43,046 nt of DNA from Alphaproteobacteria bacterium (GCA_024275435.1 JAJRZC010000160.1:1-43046); one strand, 5' to 3'. Shown: positions 1 to 9,277, counted from the first letter of the stretch. Numbers and translations are program-made. Notes: generated by a model not told the origin, from the letters alone.

Positions 1-299
1 CCCAAAAGCATCCACTCTTTCTCACTTTGTTTTTCATAGTCCCCAGCACCAACAACAAGCAGGCGACCAATATCCAGACCGCTGGGGGCTAAAATTTCCA
101 TGGAAGTTTTTGCCTTACCATCAAAGTCAGCGGCCTCGGCACTTTTCTCGACCAATCCCCCGGACATTTCATCAAAGTCGTGACCAACTGCAGATAAGGA
201 AAAATCTTTACCGCTTAAAATCACACAGGTGTCTTCCCCTGGTGCCTTCTTCAATGTGGCGAACTCAATTTTGATTGCGTTTGTGTCTTTGGAAGCCAT
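1..299 (-). CDS. pepA: leucyl aminopeptidase, N-terminal fragment (cut by window edge)
   Basis: An open frame runs from the ATG at 299 down to the window edge, giving about 99 residues with no stop. It begins MASKDTNAIKIEFATL and contains a stretch reading MEILAPSGLDIGRLLVVGAG. This is the usual start of the N-terminal macro-like domain of PepA, a cytosolic di-zinc M17 aminopeptidase that removes N-terminal residues from peptides. The catalytic C-terminal domain lies outside the window, so no metal ligand can be checked. The gene is divergent from lptF, a common arrangement in alphaproteobacteria and a support for the call. No clear Shine-Dalgarno sequence precedes the ATG. Confidence 0.85.
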   Translation of the reverse strand, partial: MASKDTNAIKIEFATLKKAPGEDTCVILSGKDFSLSAVGHDFDEMSGGLVEKSAEAADFDGKAKTSMEILAPSGLDIGRLLVVGAGDYEKQSEKEWMLL

Positions 300-889
300 G
301 GCTTTTCGTATCCAATATGTGACGAACACCCAAACCCATGAAAGTCTCGAGCGCGTTCGTAAATTGCGGGATATCGACCGAGAAACGCCAAAACAGATGG
401 GAATCCAACCCTATCAGCCTTTTTCAAGATGACGCTGGCCAGTTTTGTGTTGTGTTGAAGAGATCGGGTATAGAGCCTGGGAATGGAATAGCAAGCCTCC
501 AGCAGCGCTAAAAACCCAATATCATCAATGCTTATCGCCCCTTAAAGGAACGTTTTTCCCTGGTCATGAAACCATCAGATTCAATGAAAATTCCTCAAGT
601 TCGCTTTTGCGAGACTCCTTGAAAAACCATGCAAAATTAAAGCTGAACTCAAACCTCACACCACAGCGGACCAACAACCCGATTAAAATCGTCTCTCCTT
701 TGTCACACCCTATCGCGACAACCACACCCCACACATATTTTAACCCCTTGAGCCGAATTTCCGCCACCGTCCTGTGAAAGCCAAGAAGCTCGAAAACTCA
801 CCAAAAATCCTGCCGCTCAGCCCATAATGCGTCGATCAACTCAACCTGTGATGCCCGATCGCGATGGCTCAGCCCAATAATGAAGCCGA
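300..889. other. divergent intergenic region pepA/lptF
   Basis: These 590 bases separate two divergent genes and should hold both promoters. Open frames exist on both strands (about 110 aa on + from a TTG at 445, 67 aa on -), but they have poor starts, no ribosome binding site and low-complexity composition, so I do not call them. No convincing promoter, terminator or repeat was recognised. Confidence 0.5.
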
Positions 890-2125
890 ATGTCGATATT
901 CTTTAATTACATCTTCCGGCAGGCGACGAGTGCGCTCCTCCTGATCCTTTGTTCTCTCGGCGGAATTGTCTGGATTGCACTGGCCCTAAAGCAACTCAAC
1001 GTTGTCACATCCCAAGGCCAAGACGCACTTCTGCTTATCAAAATGACCACCCTGGCCCTACCGAACTTGCTAGCCGTCATTGCGCCTTTTGCCTTTCTAA
1101 TTGCAGCCATTCACTCGCTAAATCGCCTCAATACCGATAGCGAACTCATCGTTATGACCGCCTCGGGAGCGACATGGTGGACCATAGCCAAGCCATTGAT
1201 CACACTTGCTATTATTGTTTCCCTGGCCGTCAGCTTCGTAAATCACATTGGCATGCCTTGGAGCCTGCGCCAGCTGCGCGAGTACATCATCCAGGTGAGA
1301 ACCGACCTGCTCACTCAAGTGATCCAGCCAGGTCGCTTTTCCTCACCGGAACGCGGCTTGACCTTCCATATTCGAGAGCGCACGCAATCTGGCGATCTCA
1401 TAGGGCTCGTATTAAACGACACGCGCAAAGCCAACGAATCCCAAGCTTATCTCGCCGAACGTGGCCAGATCGTAAAACATGAAGGCTCCGCCTACCTGGT
1501 CATGACCAACGGACATATCCTGCGTCGTGCCGCCGGCGACAAACCCGCCGAAGTTATCGTTTTCGACCGATACCTCGTCGACCTCGACCAGTTCGATAAA
1601 AAAACACCAGGAACAATAGATTATAAGCCCCGAGAACGTTACTTTTCCGAGCTTTATAATCCCGACCCGTCAAGTAAACTCTACAAAGCCCACCCAGGTC
1701 AGTTCAGAGCCGAGTTGCATGAGCGCTTTTCCAACCCCCTCTACCCACTGGCTTTCGTACTTATCGCTTTGGCATCCGTTGGTCAGGCCCAAAGCACGCG
1801 ACAAAACAGAAATGAACGCATGATCATCGGCTTCGTGGCGGCCACCTCATGTCGATTAGGTGGACTAGCCTTAAATAACGTGGTGGTGGTCAATCCCATA
1901 TATGTTCCGCTGATGTATTTGCTGCCATTAACGGCAATGGTTCTCTCGATGATTGTCATCCAGCGCAACGCCTGGCCACGAGCCAAAAAATCACGAATTG
2001 CGATCATGAACGATGCCATTATTGATTGGGTTGTCGTTCGTTTCACAAAACCAGAACATGAACCTGAAGGGGTTTCACACCCACCCTATCTTGAACAAAC
2101 ACCAGATCGCGGGGCCATAAAATGA
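890..2125 (+). CDS. lptF: LPS export ABC transporter permease LptF
   Basis: Inner-membrane permease of the LptB2FG complex, which extracts lipopolysaccharide from the inner membrane and drives it along the LptC-LptA-LptD bridge. The protein is 411 aa. By eye there are about three membrane segments in the N-terminal third (near 14-34, 50-76, 100-118), a periplasmic beta-jellyroll region of about 160 residues, and three more segments near 283-360. This is the YjgP/YjgQ family layout. The C-terminus carries a polar cytoplasmic tail of about 40 residues. It is called LptF rather than LptG by position as first of the pair and by lack of the LptG-like FLIDFVELLRQ segment. Its TGA overlaps the lptG ATG by 4 bp, implying translational coupling. 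Confidence 0.93.
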   Translation: MSIFFNYIFRQATSALLLILCSLGGIVWIALALKQLNVVTSQGQDALLLIKMTTLALPNLLAVIAPFAFLIAAIHSLNRLNTDSELIVMTASGATWWTIAKPLITLAIIVSLAVSFVNHIGMPWSLRQLREYIIQVRTDLLTQVIQPGRFSSPERGLTFHIRERTQSGDLIGLVLNDTRKANESQAYLAERGQIVKHEGSAYLVMTNGHILRRAAGDKPAEVIVFDRYLVDLDQFDKKTPGTIDYKPRERYFSELYNPDPSSKLYKAHPGQFRAELHERFSNPLYPLAFVLIALASVGQAQSTRQNRNERMIIGFVAATSCRLGGLALNNVVVVNPIYVPLMYLLPLTAMVLSMIVIQRNAWPRAKKSRIAIMNDAIIDWVVVRFTKPEHEPEGVSHPPYLEQTPDRGAIK

Positions 2126-3222
2126 TGGGTCTGCGCCAAAAGACCCTGATGACTTACATTGGGTCCAAATTCCTACTCTCCATTCTATCAACCTTCATTC
2201 TATGTAGCCTGTTGATATTTTTGATAGATTTCGTGGAATTATTACGCCAAGCCGGGAAATATGGTTCGGTCTCCGCCTTCCTTTTAGTCTGGATGACTTT
2301 GCTGCGCTTGCCCGCCTATACGGAGTTTCTGCTTGCTTTCGCAGTGCTCGTTGGCAGCATATCAGCGCTCATGGCCTTCAGTCGAAACAGCGAATTGAGT
2401 GTTATGCGCGCCGGCGGCATGTCCGTATGGCAATTTCTGATGCCCGGAATCATCGTCGCATTTATCCTCGGAACCATTGCCACCACCCTATATAATCCCT
2501 TGGCAGCATCGGCGCGTGACCATGCCGAACGCCTTTTTGCGGAAGCTTTTGGCCGAGATGCCAATCTTTTACGCTCAAAATCCGGAGACTCCTGGTTGCG
2601 ACAGGACGGTCTGGACGGAGAATCCGTGATTAACGCTGTTCAAGCAGCCAATCGCGGCCTCACTCTCACGGGCGTTACCGTATTCACCTACGACCTGGAT
2701 GGGAAGTTCTCAAAACGCATAGATGCGGCGCGCGCAGACCTACACCACGGCTATTGGAAACTCACAGATGCCTGGGTTGCTGGTTCCGAACGTGAGCCCG
2801 AAAAATATGCAACTTATATGGTCTCAACCTATCTCACGCCCGAGCGCGTTCAAGACGCTTTAGGCACAGTTATTTCCATCTCATTCTGGGACTTACCAGG
2901 ACTAATAGAAGTCGCTGAAAAAGCAAAGATTTCCGCATCTCGCTTGCGAATTCAATATGAGCTTTTGCTATCGCGTCCTCTTCTTTGCGTAGCAATGGTT
3001 CTTTTAGCGGCAACTGTGTCATTGAAGTCATTTCGATCTGGTGGCATCCAGACTATGGTGATCCTAGGAATGATCGGGGGATTAGGCTTCTTCTTACTAT
3101 CGGAAGTTTCTCGACAAATTGGAGCGGCGGGATTGGTGCCTCCCTGGGCAGCAGTTTGGTTGCCCATTGCACTGGTCATTATGATTTCGCTAACGGTGCT
3201 CTTGCACCAGGAGGACGGCTGA
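2122..3222 (+). CDS. lptG: LPS export ABC transporter permease LptG
   Basis: Second permease of the LptB2FG lipopolysaccharide extractor in the inner membrane. It is 366 aa, the normal length. The first membrane segment is followed by FLIDFVELLRQAGK, a stretch typical of LptG. The middle is a periplasmic jellyroll (roughly residues 130-270), and three membrane segments close the protein. The start overlaps the lptF stop (ATGA), and its own TGA at 3220-3222 abuts the lptD start, so lptF, lptG and lptD read as one translationally coupled unit. The neighbouring permeases and their outer-membrane acceptor LptD act in the same pathway. Confidence 0.94.
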   Translation: MMGLRQKTLMTYIGSKFLLSILSTFILCSLLIFLIDFVELLRQAGKYGSVSAFLLVWMTLLRLPAYTEFLLAFAVLVGSISALMAFSRNSELSVMRAGGMSVWQFLMPGIIVAFILGTIATTLYNPLAASARDHAERLFAEAFGRDANLLRSKSGDSWLRQDGLDGESVINAVQAANRGLTLTGVTVFTYDLDGKFSKRIDAARADLHHGYWKLTDAWVAGSEREPEKYATYMVSTYLTPERVQDALGTVISISFWDLPGLIEVAEKAKISASRLRIQYELLLSRPLLCVAMVLLAATVSLKSFRSGGIQTMVILGMIGGLGFFLLSEVSRQIGAAGLVPPWAAVWLPIALVIMISLTVLLHQEDG

Positions 3223-5643
3223 GTGAAGCGTTGGACGCACAATCCGCAGGTTGATTGCGGTAAGGTGCTAGCAGCATGCCGCCCCGAAAGGGGATTGCGG
3301 CACAGTTGTGTAGCGTCTTCGCGCGTCTTTTTGGCGTCATTGACGCTCGCCCTAGGTCTCCTCGCAAGCAGTTCACCGGTCTCAGCTCAAGGCGCACCAA
3401 CCTTTAAGGCGCCAAGTGCAGGCACACTGCCTTCAACCAAAATCGATCGCTCCCAGCCTCTGTACCTCCAGGGAGATCAGCTGATCTACGATTCCGATGG
3501 CGACAAAGTTATCGCACGCGGCAATGTTGAAATTTACTTCAACAATTACATTCTGACCGCCGACGAAGTCGTCTACGATCAAGGCGGTAATACACTCACT
3601 GCTGTTGGAAACGTGCTGCTGAAAGAACCCAACGGCAATGTCGTTCGCGCAGACCGCTACACATTGACCGATGACTTCCGCGATGGCTTCATCGAGTCCA
3701 TCAATGTCTCTGGCGCCGACGACACCAAAATCACAGCGGCACGCGCGTCACGTCGAGATGGCAACATCACCGAATTCACGAAAGCCAAATTTACGCCCTG
3801 TCGCACAGACGGCGGCGCCCCTCCTCTATGGTGCATCAGTTCAAACTCCATCATCCATGATGAAGCGGCCAAAACCATCACCTACCAGGATGCCTCATTC
3901 GATGTCCTTGGTGTACCCATCGTCTACCTGCCTTACTTCCAGCACGCTGATCCCAGTGTAAAGCGCCGCTCTGGTTTCTTGATCCCTCAATTCGGATCTT
4001 CTGGCGATCTTGGATTCATGGCCGAGATCCCATACTATTTCGCTCTGGCCGAAAACTATGATTTCACGTTCCGCCCCATGTACACCACGCAACAAGGAGT
4101 ACTATGGCAGGGAGATTGGCGCCATCGTCTCGCCAACGGACAATACTCCATCAGCTTTGCCGCCATTGACCAAAACGGCGATAATCTCTCCGTCATTCCA
4201 GATCGCCGGGAAGATCTCGATGGATGGCGTGGTAGCCTTGAGACAAAAGGTCTGTTTTCGCTCTCAAGTTGGTGGAAATTCGGTTGGGATGTCACCATCG
4301 AAAGTGACGACACCTTCCGTCGTTACTACAAACTCGACAACATCCTGATAACCGATCGTATCAACGAAGTTTTCCTCACCGGCCAATCGGATCGCAATTA
4401 CTTTGGCGCGTCGCTCTATCAATTCGGCGGATTACTGCTGAACGATACTCCGCAGTCCGAAAGCCGCACCCATCCGATCATCGACTACAACTACGTATTC
4501 GCAGACCCGGTCTTGGGTGGCGAATTGAAGTGGGACAGTAATGTTCTCAGTTTCTCCCGTGGGGATTTCAATGGAGCTGGTACCAGCACCCAGGACCTCA
4601 ATCGTGCCGTAACAGAAGTAAATTGGCGCAAACGTTTAATTGACACCATTGGCATTACTTACACACCATTCGCCTATTTGCGTGGTGATCTCTATCAATT
4701 CAACAATTTCATTGATCCAGTGACCGGCGATGCTGTCAACCAGCAATCAGTAGCCAGAGGTGTTGCAGCCGGTGGTGTAACTGTCAGCTATCCTTGGATT
4801 GCCAATTCAAGTGTGGGTGTCCACACCATCGAGCCCATTGGTCAGATCATCGCACGCCAGGAAAGTGTTCCTCAAGAACGCCTCCCCAACGAAGACGCTA
4901 AAAGTCTCGTTTTCGATGACACCACGCTCTTTGAGATTGATAAGTTCTCAGGCTATGATCGCCTTGAAACGGGAACACGCGCCAACATTGGCCTTCAGTA
5001 CACTTTCCAGACCAATTGGGGCGGTCATGCCCGCATCTTGGCTGGACAAAGTTTCCAAATCTCAGGGCGCAATGCCTTTCAGTCTCCAGGTACCGACCCC
5101 AATGGCAACTTCGTAACGAACCCCTCAAGTGGTTTGGAAACAGACGAGTCAGATTACGTTCTGGGTGCCTACATTGCCCCAACGGACTCCTTCCGCCTGA
5201 TTGCTCAAAGTCGCTTCGACAACGAGGGTTTCGAGGTTCGTCGTCAAGACATCAACGCGTATGCCAAATACGGACCGTTCCATTCCTATGTCACTTACGC
5301 ATTCACAGCTTCCGATCCGGAATTGGGACTTGATGATACGCAGCAGGAAATCAGTGCAAGCGGTGGCATTCAACTCACCGACAGGTGGAGTCTACTTGGA
5401 AGCATTCGCTATGACATTGATGATAGTTTCAAATTATCAGATGCAATTCGATTGCGTTACGCTGACGAGTGCTTCGTCTTGACAGCAAGTTACGTCGAAA
5501 CATTTATCAATGACCCAACACGTGACATTGACCCTGATCGTTCCGTCTATCTGCATTTTGCCCTCAAGCATCTTGGTGAGTTCCAATATAAAACCGATGC
5601 TCTGGACTTCGTCTATGGAGATGACCAGCCACCACGTGAATAA
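3223..5643 (+). CDS. lptD: LPS assembly outer-membrane protein LptD
   Basis: Outer-membrane translocon that, with LptE, places lipopolysaccharide in the outer leaflet. The protein is 806 aa. It starts with GTG right after the lptG stop, supported by an AGGAGG motif at about 3209-3214, 8 bases upstream. An unusually long basic N-terminus precedes a hydrophobic signal segment (about 34-51) and a likely cleavage site after SAQ (near residue 56). The LptA-like OstA_N domain spans about 78-190, and the rest is the barrel, with VPIVYLPYFQHADPSVKRRSGFLIP at its start. The mature part has three cysteines (C193, C204, C750) rather than the four of E. coli LptD. SurA, its folding chaperone, is encoded next. 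Confidence 0.95.
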   Translation: MKRWTHNPQVDCGKVLAACRPERGLRHSCVASSRVFLASLTLALGLLASSSPVSAQGAPTFKAPSAGTLPSTKIDRSQPLYLQGDQLIYDSDGDKVIARGNVEIYFNNYILTADEVVYDQGGNTLTAVGNVLLKEPNGNVVRADRYTLTDDFRDGFIESINVSGADDTKITAARASRRDGNITEFTKAKFTPCRTDGGAPPLWCISSNSIIHDEAAKTITYQDASFDVLGVPIVYLPYFQHADPSVKRRSGFLIPQFGSSGDLGFMAEIPYYFALAENYDFTFRPMYTTQQGVLWQGDWRHRLANGQYSISFAAIDQNGDNLSVIPDRREDLDGWRGSLETKGLFSLSSWWKFGWDVTIESDDTFRRYYKLDNILITDRINEVFLTGQSDRNYFGASLYQFGGLLLNDTPQSESRTHPIIDYNYVFADPVLGGELKWDSNVLSFSRGDFNGAGTSTQDLNRAVTEVNWRKRLIDTIGITYTPFAYLRGDLYQFNNFIDPVTGDAVNQQSVARGVAAGGVTVSYPWIANSSVGVHTIEPIGQIIARQESVPQERLPNEDAKSLVFDDTTLFEIDKFSGYDRLETGTRANIGLQYTFQTNWGGHARILAGQSFQISGRNAFQSPGTDPNGNFVTNPSSGLETDESDYVLGAYIAPTDSFRLIAQSRFDNEGFEVRRQDINAYAKYGPFHSYVTYAFTASDPELGLDDTQQEISASGGIQLTDRWSLLGSIRYDIDDSFKLSDAIRLRYADECFVLTASYVETFINDPTRDIDPDRSVYLHFALKHLGEFQYKTDALDFVYGDDQPPRE

Positions 5644-5895
5644 CGCGCGCAATAGGTTAAGCCCCATAAAAGCCAGTTAGAGAACCCATCAGCACATGTT
5701 CTCAAGGCAATCATCAATCCATGGCCAAAAAACAGCCCAATAAAGCTTGATTCTAGACTTATCTGGCGCTTTTCCACACACCAACCGTATTTTAACGGCA
5801 TCTATGTTGGCTCAATCCTGCGGTTTAGTTGTAGATCAGGCAATATGACGGATAAGCGAGTCGCTCACACAGCCCTCACGCAACCCGCTGTCCCA

Positions 5896-5919
5896 GACGG
5901 TTAAGCAACAAGAACCGTC
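5896..5919. promoter_or_regulatory. 7-bp inverted repeat upstream of surA
   Basis: GACGGTT at 5896-5902 is repeated as AACCGTC at 5913-5919 with a 10-base spacer. No T-run follows, so it is unlikely to be a terminator. It lies 12 bases before a second, perfect palindrome, and both contain GGTTAA. It could be an operator half-site pair or an RNA hairpin; the role is not known. Confidence 0.35.
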
Positions 5920-5930
5920 GCCAGATTAAG

Positions 5931-5944
5931 TTTAACCGGTTAAA
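5931..5944. promoter_or_regulatory. 14-bp perfect palindrome TTTAACCGGTTAAA
   Basis: TTTAACCGGTTAAA at 5931-5944 is fully self-complementary and ends 9 bases before the surA ATG at 5954 (24 before the alternative at 5969). The position and symmetry fit a dimeric repressor operator overlapping the promoter or leader. No regulator is encoded nearby and I do not recognise the motif. Confidence 0.4.
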
Positions 5945-5953
5945 TGACCCGCA

Positions 5954-7213
5954 ATGGGAATAAAGACTATGCTGACCAGTTCACAAAAAAACTTTTTCAA
6001 TTCCGCTTTGGCACATGTCTTCTGCTTAGGTGCCATCGTCACATTCGCGTCCTCTGCATCAGCACAAGTTTCAACCGTCCTCCCCTCAGCAATTGGTGCT
6101 TCCCAACGCAGCCTTCCCCCGGCACGCGATACCATCTTGCACAAGGTCAAGTCATCCAAATCTCAGTCAATCGCACCAGCCGTTCTGGTAAATGACGAAC
6201 CCATCACCAACTACGAAATTTCCAAACGACAGGCACTTCTCGGCTCGGGAGCAAAGGGGGTAAAAAAACGCGCAGAAAGTAAGTTTAAGCAGATGCTGAA
6301 AAGTCCAAGCACCAAGACTTACATGGAAAAAATGATCAAGAAAATCGTGGCGGAAAATCCCGGAAAATCTCGCGAAGAAATTATCGCAATCATCAATAAG
6401 AAAAAGAAACAATACGCCCTCTCGCTTCAAAAACGTGCAGTCTCATCCGCTCGCGCCAGTATAATGCCAGGACTTAAGAAAAAAGCTCTTGAAGAATTGA
6501 TCAACGAAAGATTGAAGACACAGGAAGCAAAACGCTTAAACCTTCTCGTCTCCGATGAGGACGTCGATAGCATCCTTAAAAATGTTGCCAAAAACAATAA
6601 AATGACTTTGAAACAATTTGCCAAGCACCTGAAAGGCATGGGCTCGGACATCGAAACCATAAGAAGCCGTTACAAGGCCATGCTGTCTTGGCGGCGTGTG
6701 ATCCGTGCAAAATTTGGTCAACAGATAGCTGTGAACTCAGGCGACATTGACCGCTATGTTGCAAAAACAAAACAAGACAGCGCTGCAAACAGCCAGTTTA
6801 ATTTGCAACGCATAGCCCTTGCCGTCCCCGCAAATGCCAAGCCAAACGCTATTGCCCAACGCCTCAATGAGGCCAACGCCATACGCAACAGCTTCACCAA
6901 TTGCAAAAACACGGGCAAACTGGTCAAAAATTTCGGCGGAGCCCGTCTCGAAATCCTTGGCGACCAGAATGCAACCAAGATCAGTGAACCAACCCGTTCT
7001 ATGATCCTAAACGCGGCCGATGGTGAAATGTTACCGCCCGAAGTCAAACCCGGTAGTGTTCAACTTTGGATTGTATGTGGTCGCAAAACCGTAAATGCAG
7101 ACATCGCCAAACGCTCCAAGGCCAAGGATACCCTGAAGGTCAAGGAATTTGATATTATGGCCCAGCGCCATTTGAAGGATCTTCGCCAGGACGCGCACAT
7201 AGAATACAAATAG
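5954..7213 (+). CDS. surA: SurA-like periplasmic chaperone / peptidyl-prolyl isomerase
   Basis: Periplasmic chaperone for outer-membrane beta-barrels such as LptD. The protein is 419 aa with a signal peptide (hydrophobic about residues 14-35, SASA before the cleavage site). The SurA N-terminal core begins at VLVNDEPITNYEISKRQ (near 77) and contains a lysine-rich helical insertion of about 80 residues longer than in E. coli SurA. A single degenerate parvulin-type domain follows (about 285-395), so chaperone activity may matter more than isomerase activity. An in-frame ATG at 5969 is an equally plausible start, with GGGA about 9 bases upstream; the first ATG has no clear ribosome binding site. 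The gene follows lptD and precedes pdxA, the standard alphaproteobacterial order. Confidence 0.85.
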   Translation: MGIKTMLTSSQKNFFNSALAHVFCLGAIVTFASSASAQVSTVLPSAIGASQRSLPPARDTILHKVKSSKSQSIAPAVLVNDEPITNYEISKRQALLGSGAKGVKKRAESKFKQMLKSPSTKTYMEKMIKKIVAENPGKSREEIIAIINKKKKQYALSLQKRAVSSARASIMPGLKKKALEELINERLKTQEAKRLNLLVSDEDVDSILKNVAKNNKMTLKQFAKHLKGMGSDIETIRSRYKAMLSWRRVIRAKFGQQIAVNSGDIDRYVAKTKQDSAANSQFNLQRIALAVPANAKPNAIAQRLNEANAIRNSFTNCKNTGKLVKNFGGARLEILGDQNATKISEPTRSMILNAADGEMLPPEVKPGSVQLWIVCGRKTVNADIAKRSKAKDTLKVKEFDIMAQRHLKDLRQDAHIEYK

Positions 7214-7228
7214 ACTCGTAAAACGAGT
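7214..7228 (+). promoter_or_regulatory. hairpin directly after surA stop
   Basis: ACTCGT (7214-7219), AAA, ACGAGT (7223-7228) forms a perfect 6-bp stem immediately after the surA TAG. No T-run follows, so it is not an intrinsic terminator. It may protect the upstream mRNA end or be chance. Confidence 0.3.
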
Positions 7229-7296
7229 GAGAAACAGCGTTTCCCGGCCATTGGCCCCGTCTCTGTCAATAATAAAACCAAAGCGGTTTCATTCCC

Positions 7297-8358
7297 ATGC
7301 CCGCAAACCGCAAGCCCTCACAGGTTCCCATACTTGCCCTCACATCAGGTGATCCCGCCGGCATCGGCCTCGATATAACACTCAAGTCATGGAAACTGCG
7401 CACCGCACGCAACCTGCCTCACTTCGTACTGTACGCCGATGTAAAAGCCACCCAGGAACGCGCTCGCGCTCTTAATCTCGACGTTCCCATTGCCCGCATC
7501 TCGTCACCAGTCCTAGCGCGCACAATGTTTCAAAACAGCCTGCCCATGATCGATATGCCACTGACCACGAAACCTGAAGCAGGGTGCCCTGATGCAACCA
7601 ACGGTGCATCAGTTATCAAAGCCATCGACCAAGCGCTAACCGATACCATGGATGGACTAACGGCAGCCTTGGTCACAAACCCCATTTCAAAAACAACCCT
7701 CTATGAATCAGGATTCAAGTTTCCTGGTCATACGGAATACCTGGCACACTTGGCACAGCGTTATTCTCCTGAACGCGAAGCAAGCCACCCTGTCATGATG
7801 CTGGCCTGCCAACAATTGCGCGTCGTACCGCTCACCATTCATATTCCACTGCGTGATGTACCGAAGATCATCACAGAGGATCTGATTATCCAAACCGCGC
7901 AAATTACCTACCGCGCCCTTATAATTGACTTCGCAATTTCAAACCCGAGACTGGCCATCACCGGTCTCAATCCCCATGCTGGAGAAGACGGGGCGCTGGG
8001 AAAAGAGGATGCCGCAATCATCGCACCCGCCATCCAAAAATTACAGCAACAAGGTATGAGCGTCACAGGACCTCACCCAGCAGATACTTTGTTTCATGCA
8101 CAAGCTCGTGAAACTTACGATGCTGTCATCGCCATGTATCACGACCAAGCCTTGATCCCCATAAAGACTCTCGCATTTGATAAAGGCGTCAACATCACCT
8201 TAGGTCTACCGTTCGTACGCACATCCCCCGACCACGGCACCGCCTTTGATATAGCCGGTTCCGGCAAAGCATCGCCTGAAAGCCTCATAGCCAGTCTGCA
8301 AATGGCAGCACAAGTTGCCCATAGAAGAACCCTGTCTCACACGGCACAAACGCCATGA
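7297..8358 (+). CDS. pdxA: 4-hydroxythreonine-4-phosphate dehydrogenase PdxA
   Basis: Catalyses NAD-dependent oxidation of 4-phosphohydroxy-L-threonine in the DXP-dependent pyridoxal phosphate pathway, in the cytosol. It is 353 aa, close to the family's usual 330. The N-terminus LALTSGDPAGIGLDI is the typical PdxA opening. The three metal-binding histidines are visible in FPGHTEYLA, LNPHAGEDG and MYHDQALIPIK, followed by NITLGLPFVRTSPDHGTA. The stop overlaps the rsmA ATG by 4 bp. A short hairpin (AAACC/GGTTT, 7275-7289) sits just before the start, and I see no good ribosome binding site. Confidence 0.96.
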   Translation: MPANRKPSQVPILALTSGDPAGIGLDITLKSWKLRTARNLPHFVLYADVKATQERARALNLDVPIARISSPVLARTMFQNSLPMIDMPLTTKPEAGCPDATNGASVIKAIDQALTDTMDGLTAALVTNPISKTTLYESGFKFPGHTEYLAHLAQRYSPEREASHPVMMLACQQLRVVPLTIHIPLRDVPKIITEDLIIQTAQITYRALIIDFAISNPRLAITGLNPHAGEDGALGKEDAAIIAPAIQKLQQQGMSVTGPHPADTLFHAQARETYDAVIAMYHDQALIPIKTLAFDKGVNITLGLPFVRTSPDHGTAFDIAGSGKASPESLIASLQMAAQVAHRRTLSHTAQTP

Positions 8359-9251
8359 ACACCTCCTCAACTCCCCCAAAGCGCACCGGTGCAAGCCCCG
8401 ACGGCTTACCACCCCTTCGCGAGGTAATTCAAAAGCATGGCCTGCGGGCCAAGAAAAGCCTGAGTCAGAATTTCCTTCTTGATCTAAATTTAACGCGACG
8501 TATTGCATGCACCGCCGGAGATCTGTCGGGAAAAACAGTAATTGAAATCGGACCAGGACCCGGTGGTTTAACCCGCGCATTGCTGCTTGAAGGCGCAGAC
8601 AAAGTCATTGCATTAGAGCGCGATGATCGCTGCCTGCCGGCACTCCAAGAAATCCAGAACGTCTATCCGGGAAAACTGGTCATCCATGCCGCCGACGCCT
8701 TGAAAACCAACTGGTCTGAGCTTTGCAACAACCCCGCAAAAGATGTCATCATCGCTGCAAACCTGCCCTACTCCATAGCAACCAAGCTTCTTGTAGGATG
8801 GTTGGAAACCGAACCCTGGCCGCCATGGTATTCCAAGATGGTTTTGATGTTCCAAAAGGAGGTCGCACAACGGATCACAGCTCAACCGGAAACAAAAGCC
8901 TACGGCCGCCTTGCTGTTATCGCACAATGGCGAACCAACGTGCAGATGTCTTTCAACCTCAATCCGGAAGCTTTCACCCCAGCCCCCAAAGTTGAATCCT
9001 CAGTGGTCACATTCACACCACACCCGAAGCCTCATCCGCAATGTTCAGTAAAAACTCTTAGCGCCATTACAAGTGCAGCCTTTAGCCAACGCCGCAAGAT
9101 GTTGCGCCAAAGCCTGAAAGCCCTTCTGCCCCATCCTGAAAACCTTTTGGAAGCAACTGGCATCTCCCAGACCCTGCGCGCAGAAGCTCTCACGGTCTCG
9201 GACTTCGCCCGCCTGGCCTACACTTTTGAACGCCTGGCGAACCGTAGTTGA
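8355..9251 (+). CDS. rsmA: 16S rRNA (adenine1518-N6/adenine1519-N6)-dimethyltransferase RsmA (KsgA)
   Basis: Dimethylates two adjacent adenines in the 3' terminal helix of 16S rRNA late in small-subunit assembly, using S-adenosylmethionine. It is 298 aa, slightly longer than E. coli KsgA (273) because of an N-terminal extension. Diagnostic stretches are KSLSQNFLLDLNLTRRI, the SAM-binding motif I IEIGPGPGGLTRALL and the catalytic motif IV NLPYSIATKLL. The C-terminal helical domain contains FSQRRKMLRQSLK. It overlaps pdxA by 4 bp and is convergent with gmk. Confidence 0.97.
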   Translation: MNTSSTPPKRTGASPDGLPPLREVIQKHGLRAKKSLSQNFLLDLNLTRRIACTAGDLSGKTVIEIGPGPGGLTRALLLEGADKVIALERDDRCLPALQEIQNVYPGKLVIHAADALKTNWSELCNNPAKDVIIAANLPYSIATKLLVGWLETEPWPPWYSKMVLMFQKEVAQRITAQPETKAYGRLAVIAQWRTNVQMSFNLNPEAFTPAPKVESSVVTFTPHPKPHPQCSVKTLSAITSAAFSQRRKMLRQSLKALLPHPENLLEATGISQTLRAEALTVSDFARLAYTFERLANRS

Positions 9252-9277
9252 AAACAAAAAAACTCACCTTCAGAGCT
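9251..9277 (-). terminator. putative terminator after gmk-yicC
   Basis: Read on the minus strand: AGCTC (9277-9273), a 7-base loop, GAGTT (9265-9261), then a run of seven T overlapping the stem, followed by G and four T. The stem is only 5 bp with one G-U pair, but the T-run is good and the position is right, about 57 bases past the gmk stop. A near copy lies at 12519-12547. Confidence 0.45.

Larger units (their letters stand above)
5644..5953 (+). other. lptD-surA intergenic region
   Basis: This 310-bp gap holds two inverted repeats close to surA (listed separately) and a possible 19-codon frame at 5845-5904 starting ATG after an AGG. That frame's stop falls inside the first inverted repeat. 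I see no T-rich terminator after lptD. A surA promoter is probably here but not recognisable with confidence. Confidence 0.5.

Noticed and set aside
445-777. 110-aa frame in the pepA-lptF gap
   Set aside because: TTG start without a ribosome binding site and low-complexity Ser/Thr/Pro/Asn sequence with no family resemblance.
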